A stretch of DNA of 64,000 nt, taken from positions 3,162,001 through 3,226,000 of the forward strand of contig NZ_CP065410.1 in the NCBI RefSeq assembly GCF_020544405.1, in the 5' to 3' direction. Source of the DNA: Pseudomonas sp. IAC-BECa141. Lineage in GTDB: Bacteria > Pseudomonadota > Gammaproteobacteria > Pseudomonadales > Pseudomonadaceae. Below are positions 1 to 8,507 of this stretch, one piece after another. Made by a program: the position numbers and the translations under genes. Below the pieces are notes generated by a model, which searched no databases, was not told the origin of the DNA, and worked only from the letters and a program-made list of their open reading frames with translations. Numbering within the stretch: position 1 is the stretch's first letter; each line of letters starts with the position of its first letter.

Positions 1-455
1 TGAGCGAAGACAAGAACGGCGTGCTCGACAGTGTCGACACTCTGCTGCTGGTGCTGCCGGCCATGGCCGGAATGGTTGCGACCATGACCGTCAACGTCGA
101 GGAATTGCGGCGTCAGGCGCCGCTGGGTTTCACCCTCGCCACCGAAGTCGCCGACTGGCTGGCGGTGCGCGGTGTGCCGTTCAAGGAAGCCCACGAAATG
201 ACCGGAGCGCTGGTGCAAGCCTGCGAAAAACACGACCTCGAATTGTGGGAAGCCTCGCCGGCATTGCTGGCCGAGATCGACCCGCGCCTCACGGCAGACG
301 TGCGTGACAGCCTGACCCTGGAAGCCGCCATCGCTGCCCGCAGCGGTTGGGGCGGCACCGCGCCGCAACAGGTGCGCGAGCAGATCAGCCGCTTGAAAAC
401 CGCCCTCGCCGCGCAGCAACAGTGGACCGAAAACTACCAGGGCTTCCGCCTCTGA
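1..455 (+). CDS. Argininosuccinate lyase family protein, 3' part only
   Basis: The gene enters from the left edge and is read in frame from base 3. About 150 C-terminal residues are present. They match the helical C-terminal region of the argininosuccinate lyase/fumarase superfamily: an EDK...DSVDTL helix, then TLATEVADWL and a GVPFKEAHEM segment, as in ArgH. The wording is closer to ArgH-like proteins of actinobacteria than to the usual enterobacterial ArgH. The signature loop with the catalytic Ser lies outside the window, so activity cannot be judged. The family cleaves C-N bonds to release fumarate. The next gene, an amino-acid ABC permease, starts 61 bp downstream, so this is probably a catabolic C-N lyase rather than the biosynthetic argH. 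Confidence 0.8.
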   Translation, partial: SEDKNGVLDSVDTLLLVLPAMAGMVATMTVNVEELRRQAPLGFTLATEVADWLAVRGVPFKEAHEMTGALVQACEKHDLELWEASPALLAEIDPRLTADVRDSLTLEAAIAARSGWGGTAPQQVREQISRLKTALAAQQQWTENYQGFRL

Positions 456-516
456 GCCGGGTCCCCCTCCCACCGGGAGGGGGTTGATCGAAAAGTACAG
501 TGTACGGAGAAACACC

Positions 517-1395
517 ATGAGCCAGACTCAGGCAGAACGACTCCAGGCGGAGCGCAAACTGGCGGAAAACCAGTTCGACATTACCCAGTACCAACACGTG
601 CCACGGCGTTATTACGGGCGGATTTTCTTCGCCACCGTGATCGTCATCGCCATCATCGGCCTGGTGCGGGCCTTCGCCGAAGGCAAGATCGAATGGTCGT
701 ACATCGGCCAGTTCCTCACCTCCGAAGCGATCATGTGGGGCCTGTTCAACACGATCATCATGGCCGTGCTGGCCATGGCGCTGGGCATCGTGTTCGGGGT
801 CATCACCGCCATCATGCGCATGTCGGCCAACCCGATCCTGCGCTACGTGGCAGTGACCTACACCTGGCTGTTTCGCGGTACGCCGCTGATTCTGCAACTG
901 CTGTTGTGGTTCAACCTGGCGCTGATCTTCCCCACCATCGGCATTCCCGGCCTGTTCCAGCTCGACACCGTGAGCCTGATGACGCCGTTCGTGGCCGCCC
1001 TGCTCGGCTTGAGCATCAACCAGGGCGCCTACACCGCTGAAGTGGTACGCGCCGGCCTGCTGTCGGTGGACACCGGCCAGTACGAAGCGGCCAAGTCGAT
1101 CGGCATGCCACGCCTGCAAGCGCTGCGCCGGATCATCTTGCCCCAGGCCATGCGAATCATCATTCCGCCGGTCGGCAACGAATTTATCGGCATGGTGAAA
1201 ATGACCTCGCTGGCGAGCGTGATCCAGTACTCGGAACTGCTCTACAACGCCCAGAACATCTACTACGCCAACGCCCGGGTCATGGAGCTGCTGATCGTCG
1301 CCGGTATCTGGTACCTGGCCACCGTCACCGTCCTGTCCTTTGGTCAAAGCCGTCTGGAGCGTCGTTTCGCTCGCGGCGCCGGCAAGCGTTCTTGA
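517..1395 (+). CDS. Polar amino-acid ABC transporter, permease
   Basis: This is a 292-residue inner-membrane protein of the HisM/GlnP family. An N-terminal cytoplasmic stretch of about 35 residues precedes the first membrane segment, and four or more further helices follow. The EAA loop that docks the ATPase is visible as [12 protein letters not shown]...ILPQA near residues 190-215. The ATG at 517 is preceded by ACGGAGA; the longer in-frame TTG at 484 lacks such a site. The ATPase gene follows after 10 bp and a binding protein after that. Only one permease is present, so it may work as a homodimer. The substrate is probably an amino acid or an amino-acid-like compound handled by the downstream hydrolases (inferred from context). 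Confidence 0.9.
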   Translation: MSQTQAERLQAERKLAENQFDITQYQHVPRRYYGRIFFATVIVIAIIGLVRAFAEGKIEWSYIGQFLTSEAIMWGLFNTIIMAVLAMALGIVFGVITAIMRMSANPILRYVAVTYTWLFRGTPLILQLLLWFNLALIFPTIGIPGLFQLDTVSLMTPFVAALLGLSINQGAYTAEVVRAGLLSVDTGQYEAAKSIGMPRLQALRRIILPQAMRIIIPPVGNEFIGMVKMTSLASVIQYSELLYNAQNIYYANARVMELLIVAGIWYLATVTVLSFGQSRLERRFARGAGKRS

Positions 1396-1405
1396 GGAAT
1401 CCGTC

Positions 1406-2170
1406 ATGAGAAGCATCGTCAAGGCCGTGAGCCTGAACAAATATTACGACCAGTACCACGCGCTCAAGGACATCAACATCGAGGTCGAGCAAGGCGAAGT
1501 GCTGTGCATCATCGGCCCGTCCGGCTCGGGCAAGAGCACCCTGCTGCGCTGCGTCAATCAGCTGGAAAAGATCGACAAGGGCGGCCTCTGGGTCGACGGC
1601 GAACTGGTCGGCTACCGCGTCGTCGGGCACAAGCTGCACGAACTCAACGAGTCGCAGATAGCTCGCCAGCGCCTGGCCACCGGCATGGTGTTCCAGCGCT
1701 TCAATCTGTTTCCGCACATGACTGTGCTGCAAAACATCATCGAGGGCCCGTGTCAGGTGCTCAAGCGTTCGCCCAAGGAGGCGCACGAAGAAGCCCTGGA
1801 ACTGCTGGCCCGGGTCGGCCTGGCCGACAAACGCAACAGCTACCCGATTGAACTCTCGGGCGGTCAGCAGCAACGGGTGGCGATTGCCCGAGCCCTGGCC
1901 ATGCGACCCAAGCTGATGCTGTTCGATGAACCTACTTCGGCACTCGACCCGGAACTGGTCGGTGAGGTGCTGTCGGTGATGCGCGACCTGGCGCAGACCG
2001 GCATGACCATGATCGTCGTCACCCATGAACTGGGCTTCGCCCGGGAGGTTTCCAACCGCATGGTGTTCATGGACGACGGGCAGATCGTGGAGGCTGGAAG
2101 CCCCGAAGAAATACTAATAAGTCCGCAAAACCCGCGCACCCAAAGCTTCATTTCTGCCGTTCGAACCTGA
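1406..2170 (+). CDS. Polar amino-acid ABC transporter, ATPase
   Basis: This is a 254-residue ABC ATPase of the GlnQ/HisP type, the usual length for the family. Walker A is GPSGSGKST near residues 37-45. The Q-loop region is [10 protein letters not shown], the signature is LSGGQQQR, Walker B is [12 protein letters not shown] and the switch His lies in VVTHEL. The ATG at 1406 has GAGGA upstream at 1394-1398. The N-terminally longer frame reads back into the permease gene and lacks its own ribosome site. It would energise uptake through the permease encoded just upstream, with the binding protein encoded downstream. Confidence 0.93.
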   Translation: MRSIVKAVSLNKYYDQYHALKDINIEVEQGEVLCIIGPSGSGKSTLLRCVNQLEKIDKGGLWVDGELVGYRVVGHKLHELNESQIARQRLATGMVFQRFNLFPHMTVLQNIIEGPCQVLKRSPKEAHEEALELLARVGLADKRNSYPIELSGGQQQRVAIARALAMRPKLMLFDEPTSALDPELVGEVLSVMRDLAQTGMTMIVVTHELGFAREVSNRMVFMDDGQIVEAGSPEEILISPQNPRTQSFISAVRT

Positions 2171-2209
2171 GGCCCCTTTGGCCTTCACAACACTCATAAG
2201 AGAACGTCC

Positions 2210-3034
2210 ATGAAGAACTTCGTCATTCCAGCAGTACTCACCTCCCTCATGTCTTGCGGTTTCGCCGTGGCCGCCGACTTGCCGGCCAGCATCAAGGAGA
2301 AAGGCGAGATCGTCGTCGCGATCATGCCCAACTATCCGCCGATGGATTTCAAGGACCCGGCCACCAACAAGCTCACCGGCCTTGACTACGACCTGGGCAA
2401 CGCCCTGGCCGAACGCCTCGGGGTCAAGATCAAGTGGCAGGAGACCGGCTTCGAGCAAATGATCAACGCCCTGACCACCGAACGCGTGGACATGGTCCTG
2501 TCGGGCATGACCGACACCGCCGAGCGTCAGGCCAGCGTGACCTTCGTCGACTACTTCACCAGCGGCCCGCAGTTCTACACCTTGCAGAAAAACACCGCGA
2601 CCAACGAGATCATCGACCTGTGCGGCAAGAAAGTCGGCACCAGCCGCCGCACCACCTTCCCGTCGGAAATTGCCGAGTGGAGCAAGGCCAACTGTGAAGC
2701 GGCCGGCAAGCCTGCGATCAACGTGGTCGGCACTGAAGGCTCGGCCGACGCCCGCGCCCAACTGCGCCAGAGCCGCATTGATGCGGCGATGCAGGGCAGC
2801 GAAACCCTGTCGTACCTCAAGACCCAGGAAAAGGACATGTACAAAACGGTCGGCCAACCGATCTCCGTGCAGTTCACCGGGCTGGGAGTGAGCAAGAAGA
2901 AGCCTGAGCTGAGTGAAGCCGTGAAAGTGGCGCTGCAGAGCATGGTGGATGACGGCAGCTATGGCGCGATTCTGAAGAAGTGGGATCTGGAATTGGGTGC
3001 GATCAAGGAAGTGACCATTAACGCGGGCAAGTAA
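2210..3034 (+). CDS. ABC transporter periplasmic substrate-binding protein
   Basis: This is a 274-residue family-3 solute-binding protein (SBP_bac_3). It has an N-terminal signal peptide ending near residues 21-23 (AVAAD) and then the typical opening of the mature domain, KGEIVVAIMPNYPPMDF. GLDYDLGNALAERLG and DMVLSGMTDTAER are the characteristic ligand-binding blocks. AGAGAA lies just before the ATG. It delivers the substrate to the upstream permease/ATPase. Ligand identity cannot be read from the sequence; polar amino acids and small amino-acid derivatives are normal for the family. A REP doublet follows the gene. Confidence 0.92.
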   Translation: MKNFVIPAVLTSLMSCGFAVAADLPASIKEKGEIVVAIMPNYPPMDFKDPATNKLTGLDYDLGNALAERLGVKIKWQETGFEQMINALTTERVDMVLSGMTDTAERQASVTFVDYFTSGPQFYTLQKNTATNEIIDLCGKKVGTSRRTTFPSEIAEWSKANCEAAGKPAINVVGTEGSADARAQLRQSRIDAAMQGSETLSYLKTQEKDMYKTVGQPISVQFTGLGVSKKKPELSEAVKVALQSMVDDGSYGAILKKWDLELGAIKEVTINAGK

Positions 3035-3057
3035 TCCGGTCAGCGCCACCTTTCCAT

Positions 3058-3162
3058 TGTGGGAGCGAGCTTGCTCTGGGCGGCATTCCGACGAAGTCAG
3101 TGTGTCATTCACCAGGGATGTCGACTGACATGGCCTCATCGCGAGCAAGCTCGCTCCCACAG
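3058..3162. repeat. REP doublet between binding protein and hydrolase genes
   Basis: Two inverted copies of the Pseudomonas REP core (GTGGGAGCGAGCTTGCTC and its complement) lie at about 3058-3077 and 3136-3162. The arrangement resembles a REPIN and can fold into one long hairpin. It separates the transporter genes from the hydrolase genes and may moderate read-through or stabilise the upstream mRNA. Confidence 0.85.
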
Positions 3163-3197
3163 GTACAGCGTACGTCCCTACATGTGTGGAGCGCCCA

Positions 3198-4046
3198 ATG
3201 CTCAGTTCACCCCAACCCGCCTGGCCCGACCAGCACAAAGCCTGCCTGGCCCTGGCCTTCGACCTCGACGGCCCGACCGGCGATGCCATGCTCAACAACT
3301 CGATCTGGCACAAACCCGAGTATTTCGGCTTCGGCGGCTACGGCCCTTACCGCGCCCTGCCGCGCCTGCTGGATCTGCTCGACACCTTCAAGATCCCGAC
3401 CACCTTCTTCGTCCCCGCGTGGGTCGTGGAAAACTGGCCGAAACAATGCCAGGCCATCGTCGAACGCGGCCATGAAGTCGCCTACCACGGCTACAAGCAC
3501 GAATCCTTCTACGCCCTGACGCTGGATCAGCAGCAGGCCGTGATGAACAAATCCCGCGACGTCTTCTGGCAATACCTGCACATCCGCGCCGAGGGCTTTC
3601 GCACGCCGTCCGGCGACTGGCGCGCCGAAACCCCGGCGATGCTGGCCGACAACGGCGTGATCTATTCCAGCAGCATGCGCGGCGACGATCGCCCGTATCT
3701 GGTCAACGTCCCCGGCCACGACACGCCGCTGGTGGAAATTCCCGGCCGCTGGGAAATGGACGACTACGCCTCCCTCGCCTACACCCGCGCACCGAACTTT
3801 CCGTCCGGGCTCGACCGCACCGCCAGCTACGAGCTGACCCTCGACAACTGGCAGCGCGAGTACGACGGCGCGATGGACGAAGGCCTGTGCCTGACCACCC
3901 TGTTCCACCCGAAAATCACTGGCAAACCGGGACGCATCCTGTTGCTGGAGAAACTCTTCCAACACATGCGCCAGCGCGAAGACGTGTGGTTTGCCACCTG
4001 CCGCGACGTCGCACGCTGGTGGCTGAAGGAGCATCACCATGGCTGA
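3198..4046 (+). CDS. CE4/NodB-fold hydrolase (polysaccharide deacetylase family), copy 1
   Basis: This is a 282-residue NodB-homology protein. Motif 1 is FDLDGPTGD (Asp22, Asp24), motif 2 has His92, His97 and His101 (H-x3-H), and motif 3 is FRTPSGDW. The family ranges from peptidoglycan/chitin deacetylases to PuuE-type allantoinases and cyclic imide hydrolases that open C-N bonds. With no signal peptide and an amino-acid transporter next door, a cytoplasmic amide or imide hydrolase is more likely than a wall-polymer enzyme. The ATG at 3198 is preceded by TGGAG; the GTG four codons earlier is less well placed. It overlaps the next gene, a paralogue, by 8 bp, so the two are translationally coupled. 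Confidence 0.85.
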   Translation: MLSSPQPAWPDQHKACLALAFDLDGPTGDAMLNNSIWHKPEYFGFGGYGPYRALPRLLDLLDTFKIPTTFFVPAWVVENWPKQCQAIVERGHEVAYHGYKHESFYALTLDQQQAVMNKSRDVFWQYLHIRAEGFRTPSGDWRAETPAMLADNGVIYSSSMRGDDRPYLVNVPGHDTPLVEIPGRWEMDDYASLAYTRAPNFPSGLDRTASYELTLDNWQREYDGAMDEGLCLTTLFHPKITGKPGRILLLEKLFQHMRQREDVWFATCRDVARWWLKEHHHG

Positions 4047-4929
4047 CGCGAATAATCTCTGGCCTGCCGGTAAACGCTGCGCAGTGGTGCTGACCGTCGA
4101 TTACAACGATATCCACGGCATTCTCACCCAGGCCCCGGAAGTCGCCGGGCGCGACAAGACGCTGTCGGTGTGGCGCTACGGCACCCAACGCGGCGTCGAG
4201 CGTTTGCTCAGCCTTTTCAGGGAACTCGGGGTGCGCAGCAGCTGGTTCGTGCCCGGCATCGTCGCCGAGGAAAACCCGCAGCATATCGTCGCGATCCAGG
4301 CTGACGGCCATGAAATCGCCTGCGCCGGCTACCGCCATCAGGATTACGACACGCTGGATCTGGCGACACAAAGCGCAGAGGTCGCCAAGGGTTGTGCTGC
4401 GCTGGAAGCCTTGACCGGCGTGCATCCCAGCGGATTCCGGATCCCTGCGGGCAACGGCGCGCCGGGCTTCATCGAAGCCTTGAAAGATCACGGCATTCAC
4501 TGGTCGTCATCATGGCGCGGCGATGACCTGCCGTTCCTTCATCCAACCGCGCCTGAAGTCGTCGAGTTGCCGTTGCATTACGAACTGGAAGACGAACCCT
4601 ATTTCGCCTTCAACCTGAGCCCGGCCGTGCCGCCGGCGCAATCGCGGATCGCCTCCTACAGCCACACCCTGGGCAACCTGCAAATGGACTTCGCCGGATT
4701 TCACCGCTTCGGCCTGTGCTACGTGCTGCGCCTGCATCCGGAAATCATTGCCACGCCGGGGCGCGTCGGCGTGCTGCGCGAATTGCTGCAAGGCATTCAG
4801 CAGCATGACGACGTGTGGATCGCCACCGGCGCCGAAGTCGCGCAGTGGTGGGCGCAAACGGCGGCGCCGGTCGCGCAGGATCATCCGGCGTCGGTGTATG
4901 AACGCCATTATCGGGACTACCTCGTATGA
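4039..4929 (+). CDS. CE4/NodB-fold hydrolase, copy 2 (one metal His replaced)
   Basis: This is a 296-residue paralogue of the preceding gene. Motif 1 is degenerate (DYNDIHG, Asp21, Asp24). In motif 2 the first His of H-x3-H is Ala96, while His91 and His100 remain. Motif 3 is FRIPAGNG. The missing ligand suggests altered or absent metal binding, as in PuuE-type members of the family. Its ATG overlaps the stop of copy 1 by 8 bp, and its own stop overlaps the next start as ATGA. The two proteins could form a hetero-oligomer or act on successive intermediates (inference). Confidence 0.85.
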   Translation: MADANNLWPAGKRCAVVLTVDYNDIHGILTQAPEVAGRDKTLSVWRYGTQRGVERLLSLFRELGVRSSWFVPGIVAEENPQHIVAIQADGHEIACAGYRHQDYDTLDLATQSAEVAKGCAALEALTGVHPSGFRIPAGNGAPGFIEALKDHGIHWSSSWRGDDLPFLHPTAPEVVELPLHYELEDEPYFAFNLSPAVPPAQSRIASYSHTLGNLQMDFAGFHRFGLCYVLRLHPEIIATPGRVGVLRELLQGIQQHDDVWIATGAEVAQWWAQTAAPVAQDHPASVYERHYRDYLV

Positions 4930-6278
4930 CGGAACGCATGCAGCGGCTGGCGCAGTTTTGCGTCGAGACCCGGTTTGAAGACCTGCCGCCGGCGTTGGTG
5001 GAACAGGCCAAACGGCACATTCTCGACACCTTCGGCGCAGCACTGGCCGGGGCCGACAGTGCGGTAGCGCTTCAGGCACGGCAGGTGTTCGGCGCCGAAC
5101 CGGGCACCGCACTGGTCTGGGGTACAACACTGGGCGTCGGTGCGGGGCACGCCGCATTGCTCAACGGTATCGCCGCCCACGCGCTGGAACTGGACGACAC
5201 CGGCGGTTGCGACCACTCCGGCGCGGTGGTGTTGCCGGCAGTGATGGCGGCGCTATCGCTGGTGGATCGGCCGGTAGACGGTCGCGAGTTCATCACCGCT
5301 ACGGTGATCGGCTACGAAATCGGCCGGCGCGTGCTGGAAGCCTGCGGCAGTTATTCGGCGCACAACGGCGCCGGCTGGCATTCCACCGCCACCTGCGGCG
5401 TGTTCGGCGCGGCGGCGGCCTGTGCGCGGATCTTTGCGCTGGATCTCGGGCAAACCGTGTCGGCGCTCGGCATCGCCGGCAGTTTCAGCGGTGGGTTGTG
5501 GGCGTTCATCCATGACGGTTCGCAAAGCAAGAAACTGCACAGCGGTCGTGCGGCCGAGGGCGGTTTGCTCGCGGCGCGTTTTGCTCGCGAAGGTGTCAGT
5601 GGGCCGTCGATGTTGTTCGAGGATGTCTGGGGTGGTTTTCTTAAAACCCTCGCGCCGGGCAGTGCGCAGCCGGATGCGCTGAATGCTGATTTGCGACGGG
5701 TCTGGAAACTCGCGCGCTGTTCGATCAAACCCTATGCCGCGTGTCGTGGCACTCATTCGGCCATCGATGCGCTCGGTTTGTTGCTGGAGCAATTACAGGT
5801 CGGCGCGGATCAGGTGGAAGACGTCCAGGTGAGTTTGTGCGGGTTTCTGCTCGACATGTGCGGCGGTCGCGACACCCGAAGTCTGGCCGCTGCGCAGATG
5901 AGCCTGCCCTACGCCCTCGCCGTGCGACTGGTACACGGTCATTGCCGGTTGGAGGCTTATGACGAACAGCCACGCAACGATCCGCGCATTGCCCACTGGC
6001 TGACGCGCATTCGCCTTGAAGTGGATGAGCGACTGTCGGAGGATGGCGAGCCGGTAGTCGTCGTTCGAACCCGCGACGGGCGCGAAGCAAGCCTGTGTGT
6101 CGAGGTGCCGCTGGGCGCGCCGGGTAATCCGCTGAGTGAGGCGGCGCTGGAGGAAAAGTTTTTCAGTCTGGCGTTGCGGGTGATTTCACCGCTCAAGGCC
6201 GAGCCGCTATTTGCGCAGCTACGACAGCTGCAAACGCTGGATTCCGTGCGCGATCTCGAGCACCTGTTAACCGAATAA
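4926..6278 (+). CDS. MmgE/PrpD family protein
   Basis: This 450-residue cytoplasmic protein has the usual length and order of MmgE/PrpD enzymes: an all-helical N-terminal domain with HILDTFGAALAGADS, the HALELDDTG segment near residue 85, HSTATCGVFGAAAA, and a C-terminal alpha/beta domain beginning around residue 270 (YAACRGTHSAIDA). Known members are 2-methylcitrate dehydratase, cis-aconitate decarboxylase and iminodisuccinate epimerase. No prpB/prpC genes are nearby, so propionate metabolism is unlikely. The start overlaps the stop of the preceding hydrolase by 4 bp, which places it in the same operon. Confidence 0.88.
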   Translation: MTERMQRLAQFCVETRFEDLPPALVEQAKRHILDTFGAALAGADSAVALQARQVFGAEPGTALVWGTTLGVGAGHAALLNGIAAHALELDDTGGCDHSGAVVLPAVMAALSLVDRPVDGREFITATVIGYEIGRRVLEACGSYSAHNGAGWHSTATCGVFGAAAACARIFALDLGQTVSALGIAGSFSGGLWAFIHDGSQSKKLHSGRAAEGGLLAARFAREGVSGPSMLFEDVWGGFLKTLAPGSAQPDALNADLRRVWKLARCSIKPYAACRGTHSAIDALGLLLEQLQVGADQVEDVQVSLCGFLLDMCGGRDTRSLAAAQMSLPYALAVRLVHGHCRLEAYDEQPRNDPRIAHWLTRIRLEVDERLSEDGEPVVVVRTRDGREASLCVEVPLGAPGNPLSEAALEEKFFSLALRVISPLKAEPLFAQLRQLQTLDSVRDLEHLLTE

Positions 6279-6295
6279 GGACATTTGATTTTTCC

Positions 6296-7474
6296 GTGGC
6301 CACCTACTCGCTCGTTATCCGCCGCCTGATGATCGTCTCGCTGACCATCGTCGCCAGCCGCGCCATCACCAGTCCGTTGCTCACACTGTTCTTGAGCAAC
6401 AAGCTCGGCCTCAACCAACAGGACGTCGGATTGTTGCTGGGCATCGCGGTGTTTATCGCCACCCTGCTTGCGCTGTACGGCGGTTACATCATCGACCGGC
6501 TCGAGAAGCGTCGGTTGCTGATTCTGGCGATGCTCTCCAGTGCCATCGGCTTCGTGCTGCTGACCTTCGCCAAAGATCTGTACCTGACCACCCTGACGCT
6601 GGTCATTACTGAAACCGCGTCGGCGCTGTTCCTGATCGGCTCCAAGGCGATCCTCAGTGAAAACCTGCCCATGGGCCAGCGGGCCAAGGCGTTCTCGCTG
6701 CGCTACACCCTGACCAACATCGGCTACGCCACCGGCCCGATGCTCGGTGTGGTGATCGCCGGGGTGTATCCGATTGCGCCGTTCCTGATTGCTGCCGGCA
6801 TCGCTTTCGGCAGCATCTTCCTGATGATCGGCATCCCGAAAGACGCCAGTCCGGTCGCCGCCATCGGCCAGCCGCAGAGCTTCCTGAAAACCCTGATCAC
6901 CCTGAAAAACGACCGCACGCTCATCATGTTCACTTGCGGTTGCCTGCTCAGCACCGTGGTTCACGGGCGTTTCACGTTGTACCTGTCGCAATACCTGCTG
7001 GTGGTCGAAGACTCGCAGCGAGCCCTGCAAACCATGGCCGCCCTGCTCGCCTGCAACGCCATCGCGGTGATCCTGTTGCAGTACCAGATCGGCCGCTTTC
7101 TCAACCGGGAAAAACTGCGCTACTGGATCGCCGCCGGCACCAGCCTGTTCATCCTCGGCCTGATCGGCTTCAGCCTGGCCGACAGCCTGGTGACCTGGTG
7201 CATCGCCATGTTCATCTTCACCCTTGGCGAGATGATCATTTACCCGTCGGAATTCCTGTTCGTCGACACCCTGGCCCCGGAGGAACTGCGCGGCAGCTAT
7301 TACGGAGCGCAGAATCTGGCGGCGCTGGGCGGCGCATTGAGCCCGGTGATTTGCGGTTTCCTGCTGATGCATACGCCGGCGCCGACGATGTTCTACGCCC
7401 TCAGCGCACTGACCGCGCTGGGTGGTTTTCTGTGTTTCATGAGCGGGCGGCGCGTGGCTTTACTGCATAAATAA
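6296..7474 (+). CDS. MFS transporter (DHA1/MdtH-like)
   Basis: This is a 392-residue integral membrane protein with about 12 predicted helices. The MFS loop motif between helices 2 and 3 is recognisable as GGYIIDRLEKRR near residues 61-72. The GTG at 6296 is the first usable start; AAGGA at 6277-6281 overlaps the upstream stop but lies 14 bp away, so initiation may be weak or coupled. The 17-bp gap to the MmgE/PrpD gene suggests co-transcription. It could export a by-product or import the substrate of the cluster, which cannot be decided from the sequence. A terminator lies about 90 bp downstream. Confidence 0.85.
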   Translation: MATYSLVIRRLMIVSLTIVASRAITSPLLTLFLSNKLGLNQQDVGLLLGIAVFIATLLALYGGYIIDRLEKRRLLILAMLSSAIGFVLLTFAKDLYLTTLTLVITETASALFLIGSKAILSENLPMGQRAKAFSLRYTLTNIGYATGPMLGVVIAGVYPIAPFLIAAGIAFGSIFLMIGIPKDASPVAAIGQPQSFLKTLITLKNDRTLIMFTCGCLLSTVVHGRFTLYLSQYLLVVEDSQRALQTMAALLACNAIAVILLQYQIGRFLNREKLRYWIAAGTSLFILGLIGFSLADSLVTWCIAMFIFTLGEMIIYPSEFLFVDTLAPEELRGSYYGAQNLAALGGALSPVICGFLLMHTPAPTMFYALSALTALGGFLCFMSGRRVALLHK

Positions 7475-7564
7475 TGCACTGAAACTGCATTTATATGAAT
7501 TTGTCAGCATCGTGATTGCTTGGCACACTGTGCGCGTTCCTCCCCCAATAGTTGGAACTCTTCG

Positions 7565-7600
7565 AAGGACTTTCCGCGTTTACGGACAGTCCTTTTTTTT
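7565..7600 (+). terminator. Rho-independent terminator or attenuator before the HPP gene
   Basis: A GGACT-TT-CCG arm at 7567-7576 pairs with CGG-AC-AGTCC at 7583-7592, and a run of eight T ends at 7600. It lies 90 bp after the MFS stop and only 30 bp before the next start, so it could also act as an attenuator of the HPP gene. Confidence 0.8.
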
Positions 7601-7630
7601 GCCCTGAATTTCACAAAGGATCGAATCTGC

Positions 7631-8317
7631 ATGCTCGCTCGCTGGTTGCCCGCCGCCATCAACACCCGCCCCACCGAATGGAGCCGCGCCGCCATCGGTA
7701 TGGCGCTGGGCACGTTGTTCAGCGTGTGGGCATGCAGTCAGGTGTTCGGCATTGAAGTGGCCTACCACCTGATCGGCCCGCTGGGCGCTTCGGCGGTGCT
7801 GCTGTTCGCGGTGTCGTCCGGCGCACTCGCCCAGCCTTGGTCGATCATCGGTGGCTACCTGTGCGCGGGTGTCGTCGCGTTGCTGGTGGCCCACGTCCTC
7901 GGCCGAACCCTGGGCAGCGCCTGCCTCGCGGCGGGCATGGCGCTGATCCTGATGTGCTGGCTGCGCTGCCTGCATCCACCGGCCGGCGCCGTCGCGTTGA
8001 CCATGGTGCTGGCCGACCCGATGACCATCGCCATGGACTGGAAAGCCCTGGAACCGGTGATGCTCAGCGCCGCATGCCTGCTGCTGGCCGCGCTGGCCTA
8101 CAACAACCTCACCCGCATCCGCTACCCGAAACGCCCCGCCGAACCGGCGCCGGCCGTGGCACCGGTGGATATTCAGTCCATCACGGCCGAGGATCTGAAA
8201 CGGGCGCTGGCGGACATGGAGGCGTTCATCGATGTCACACCGGAGGATCTGGAGCAGCTGATTCATGCCAGTGAATTGCATGCCAGGCGGCGGAGCATTG
8301 GCCAGGTGTTCAGCTGA
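7631..8317 (+). CDS. HPP family integral membrane protein
   Basis: This 228-residue protein has four or five membrane helices in the first 165 residues and a soluble tail of about 60 residues. The family-naming motif HPPAGA occurs near residues 117-122 (RCLHPPAGAVAL), and the GPLGASAVLLFA segment near residue 50 is also typical. Cyanobacterial and plant relatives have been linked to nitrite transport; the role in pseudomonads is unclear. Bacterial homologues often carry C-terminal CBS domains. Here the short tail (TAEDLKRALADMEAFI...) has none. The ATG at 7631 follows AAAGGA at 7615-7620. Confidence 0.8.
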   Translation: MLARWLPAAINTRPTEWSRAAIGMALGTLFSVWACSQVFGIEVAYHLIGPLGASAVLLFAVSSGALAQPWSIIGGYLCAGVVALLVAHVLGRTLGSACLAAGMALILMCWLRCLHPPAGAVALTMVLADPMTIAMDWKALEPVMLSAACLLLAALAYNNLTRIRYPKRPAEPAPAVAPVDIQSITAEDLKRALADMEAFIDVTPEDLEQLIHASELHARRRSIGQVFS

Positions 8318-8507
8318 GCCAGGAGCCCGCGCCTGTCAGCGTTGTCGATTGAAAAGAAGCGGCGATCCCGTGCATTTGGCCTAAGGCAAAAATGCAGACA
8401 GCCCGTGCACATATCTCCGTTGTACATGGCAAATTTGCACTGTTACGATCCGGTAACGCTCGCGCGCGAGCTTCTCGAATAAAGACAATAAAAGCAGGGA
8501 GTTAGTG

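Noticed and set aside
4926..6278. Assignment of the MmgE/PrpD gene as prpD of the methylcitrate cycle
   Set aside because: No prpB, prpC or acnD neighbours, and the sequence context is a different transporter-hydrolase operon.
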